Part shown: in pieces, positions 62,527-64,000 of the stretch
How positions within the stretch are numbered: position 1 is the stretch's first letter
Layout: every line of letters begins with the position of its first letter
Origin: Alphaproteobacteria bacterium
GTDB lineage: Bacteria > Pseudomonadota > Alphaproteobacteria > DSM-16000 > Inquilinaceae
Length of the DNA: 64,000 nt
Direction of reading: 5' to 3'
NCBI GenBank assembly: GCA_028281925.1
Contig: JANQIX010000052.1
Coordinates: 29,831 to 93,830, forward strand
The notes under the pieces: model-generated
The model's database searches: none
Told to the model about the DNA's origin: nothing
The model's input: the letters and a program-made list of their open reading frames with translations, nothing else
Position numbers and translations under genes: made by a program

Positions 62527-63573
62527 TCAGGTGTACCGGTAAGGCCGCCCGGCCGCCTCCATCAGGGCGTTGTAGTCCTTCAGGATCTGCACGACCTGCG
62601 CCTTGGTCTCGGACTCCGCGGCGACTTCGTCCCAGAACTCGCGCGCGGCGGCTTCGACCGTGGCCCATTCCTCGTCGGGAATCGTGGTGAGCTGCATCTT
62701 CTCGCCCTCCACGCGCAGCCGTGCCTCACCGCCCCAGTACCAGTGCTGGCGGTAGTAGTGCGAGCTGTCCATGGTCAGCTTCAGCAGCTCTTTCAGGTGG
62801 TCGGGCAGCTCGTTCCACCGGTCCATATTGGCGAAGAACGATCCGCACCAGGCACCCGAGATGTTGTTGGTAAGGAAGTAGTCGGTCACATCGGCCCAGC
62901 CGACCGTATAGTCCTCTGTGATGCCGGACCAGGCGATGCCGTCCAGCTCACCCGTTTGCACCGCCACCTCGATGTCTTCCCAGGGCAGGGTCACCGGCAC
63001 CACACCGAAGCGCGACAGGAAGCGGCCGGCCGTGGGGAAGGTGAAGACCCGCTTGCCCTCCATATCGGCGAGGCTGTGGATCGGATCCTTGGTGGCGAAA
63101 TGGCACGGGTCCCACGCGCCGGCGGACAGCCATTTGACGCCGACGGCGTCGTACTCGCGCTCCCAGATCTCCGCCAGGCCCCACTGGTTGAACAGCACCG
63201 GTACGTCCAGCGAATAGCGGCAGGCGAAGGGGAAATAGCCGCCGAACACAGTGACCTCGGTCGGCGAGGCCATGCTGTCGTCATCGGACTGCACGGCATC
63301 GATGGTGCCGCGCTGCATGGCGCGGAACAGCTCGCTGGTCGGGACAAGCTGATCGGCGAAGAACAGCTCGATCTGCATCTCGTCGCCGGCGACCTTGTTG
63401 AAGCTGTCGATGGCGGGCTTGATGACATGCTCCGCCAGGGCCGGACCGGCATAGGTCTGCATGCGCCACCGTATGGGCTCTTGCCCATGCACGGCAGGCG
63501 CGGCCAGCGCGCTGGCACCGGCGGCGACACCGGCAGCACCGGTCTTGCTGAGGAAGGAACGTCTCGTTGTCAT
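62527..63573 (-). CDS. TRAP transporter substrate-binding protein, DctP-type with Tat signal
   Basis: A 348-residue periplasmic protein. The start at 63573 has AAGGAGG upstream and gives a Tat signal (TTRRSFLSKTG, then an Ala-rich core ending PAVHGQ). The mature part has the DctP fold with the ligand-clamping Arg region near MEGKRVFTFPTAGRFL and a WSGITEDYTVGWADV segment. Tat export implies folding before export. It lies between the large permease gene and the ligase gene. The ligand is not known. Confidence 0.9.
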   Translation of the reverse strand: MTTRRSFLSKTGAAGVAAGASALAAPAVHGQEPIRWRMQTYAGPALAEHVIKPAIDSFNKVAGDEMQIELFFADQLVPTSELFRAMQRGTIDAVQSDDDSMASPTEVTVFGGYFPFACRYSLDVPVLFNQWGLAEIWEREYDAVGVKWLSAGAWDPCHFATKDPIHSLADMEGKRVFTFPTAGRFLSRFGVVPVTLPWEDIEVAVQTGELDGIAWSGITEDYTVGWADVTDYFLTNNISGAWCGSFFANMDRWNELPDHLKELLKLTMDSSHYYRQHWYWGGEARLRVEGEKMQLTTIPDEEWATVEAAAREFWDEVAAESETKAQVVQILKDYNALMEAAGRPYRYT

Positions 63574-63651
63574 CGCAAGGCCTCCTTGTCCTTGTTGCCC
63601 GGGCTCTTGGGCGGTGGAGTCCATCGGCATCCGTCCGGCACCCTTTGCCGG

Positions 63652-64000
63652 TCAGTTGCCGTAGACGACGCTGGGCAGCCACAGCGCGATCTGGGGGAAG
63701 ATCGTCACCAGGGCGAGCCCGATCACCATCACGCCGACAAAGGGCGCGATCGAGCTGTAGATGTCCTTCAGCGTAATCTCAGGCGGGGCCATTGCGCGCA
63801 TCAGGAACAGGTTATAGCCAAAGGGCGGGGTCATGTAGGCGATCTGGCAGGTGATCGTGTAAAGGATGCCATACCAGACCAGATCGAAGCCAAGCGCGCC
63901 CACCAGCGGCACGTAGAGCGGGGCGACGATGACCAGCATGGCCGTGTCGTCCAGGAACGTGCCCATGATCAGGTAGGAAAGCTGCATCAGGATCAGGATT
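63652..64000 (-). CDS. TRAP transporter large permease, DctM type (5' end outside window)
   Basis: The C-terminal 116 residues of a DctM large permease, open to the right edge. The segment FLDDTAMLVIVAPLYVPLV and TPPFGYNLFLMRAMAP are typical of the end of DctM, with three hydrophobic helices and a final periplasmic-facing tail. It precedes the DctP gene by 78 bp. A small permease (DctQ) is expected beyond the edge. Confidence 0.88.
   Translation of the reverse strand, partial: ILILMQLSYLIMGTFLDDTAMLVIVAPLYVPLVGALGFDLVWYGILYTITCQIAYMTPPFGYNLFLMRAMAPPEITLKDIYSSIAPFVGVMVIGLALVTIFPQIALWLPSVVYGN

Overview
The window is GC-rich, densely packed bacterial chromosome. The gene families point to an alphaproteobacterium, probably Rhodospirillales-like: Tat-exported TRAP binding protein, NMT1/THI5-type ABC uptake system, RpiR-KDPG aldolase pair, RTX proteins and many GTG/TTG starts. 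This placement is inference from gene content; no rRNA or tRNA gene was seen to confirm it. I found no CRISPR array, prophage or transposase.

Layout. 1-212: start of a lipoprotein cut by the window edge. 368-3838: quinone oxidoreductase, then an RpiR regulator / KDPG aldolase / RraA-like operon. 4055-6270: two cobalamin/sirohaem genes (cobA, cobB). 6464-8872: MscS-family channel. 8869-12047: an AsnB-type amidotransferase, RfaH/NusG-like factor and winged-helix protein of the kind that control exopolysaccharide loci, preceded by two perfect 15-bp palindromes. 12138-14510: a HutH-HutG fusion. 14613-24803: a 3,396-residue two-partner-secretion exoprotein made mostly of parallel beta-helix repeats, with no TpsB partner in view. 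25517-31494: two class III nucleotide cyclases of different architecture and a secreted SH3-like protein. 31513-33213: a duplicated glycine-zipper lipoprotein cassette around a DUF2569 membrane protein. 33369-36557: a methyltransferase fused to two Nudix-like regions, and a 1-Cys peroxiredoxin with a classic terminator. 36631-44489: reductive pyrimidine catabolism (PreT, PreA, beta-ureidopropionase) with its own ABC importer. 45225-48420: shikimate-dehydrogenase-like gene, LacI regulator and acyl-CoA dehydrogenase joined by two matching LacI-type operators. 48525-50541: an AT-richer islet with an Imm11-like immunity gene, an orphan ParD antitoxin and a DUF4238 gene. 50919-53226: a secreted protein and an unusual pyruvate kinase. 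53267-57130: two paralogous RTX proteins. 57374-58424: DUF2306 and DUF2147 genes. 58503-64000: Fe-alcohol dehydrogenase, aldehyde dehydrogenase, glutamine-synthetase-like ligase and TRAP transporter, an arrangement that fits gamma-glutamylation-based catabolism of an amine or amino alcohol.

Threads across the window. (1) A CRP-like palindrome, TGTGNCGGCCRTCA.., occurs in three divergent intergenic regions: upstream of both glycine-zipper lipoproteins and of the first RTX gene, and the first two lie close to the two cyclase genes. (2) A local LacI regulon is visible from paired operators. (3) Several proteins have non-standard architectures: HutH-HutG, methyltransferase-Nudix-Nudix, SAM-cyclase-AAA-TPR, and pyruvate kinase with an N-terminal extension and no C-terminal domain. 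The best candidates for something undescribed are the CRP-like/cyclase/lipoprotein neighbourhood, the methyltransferase-Nudix fusion and the giant beta-helix exoprotein.
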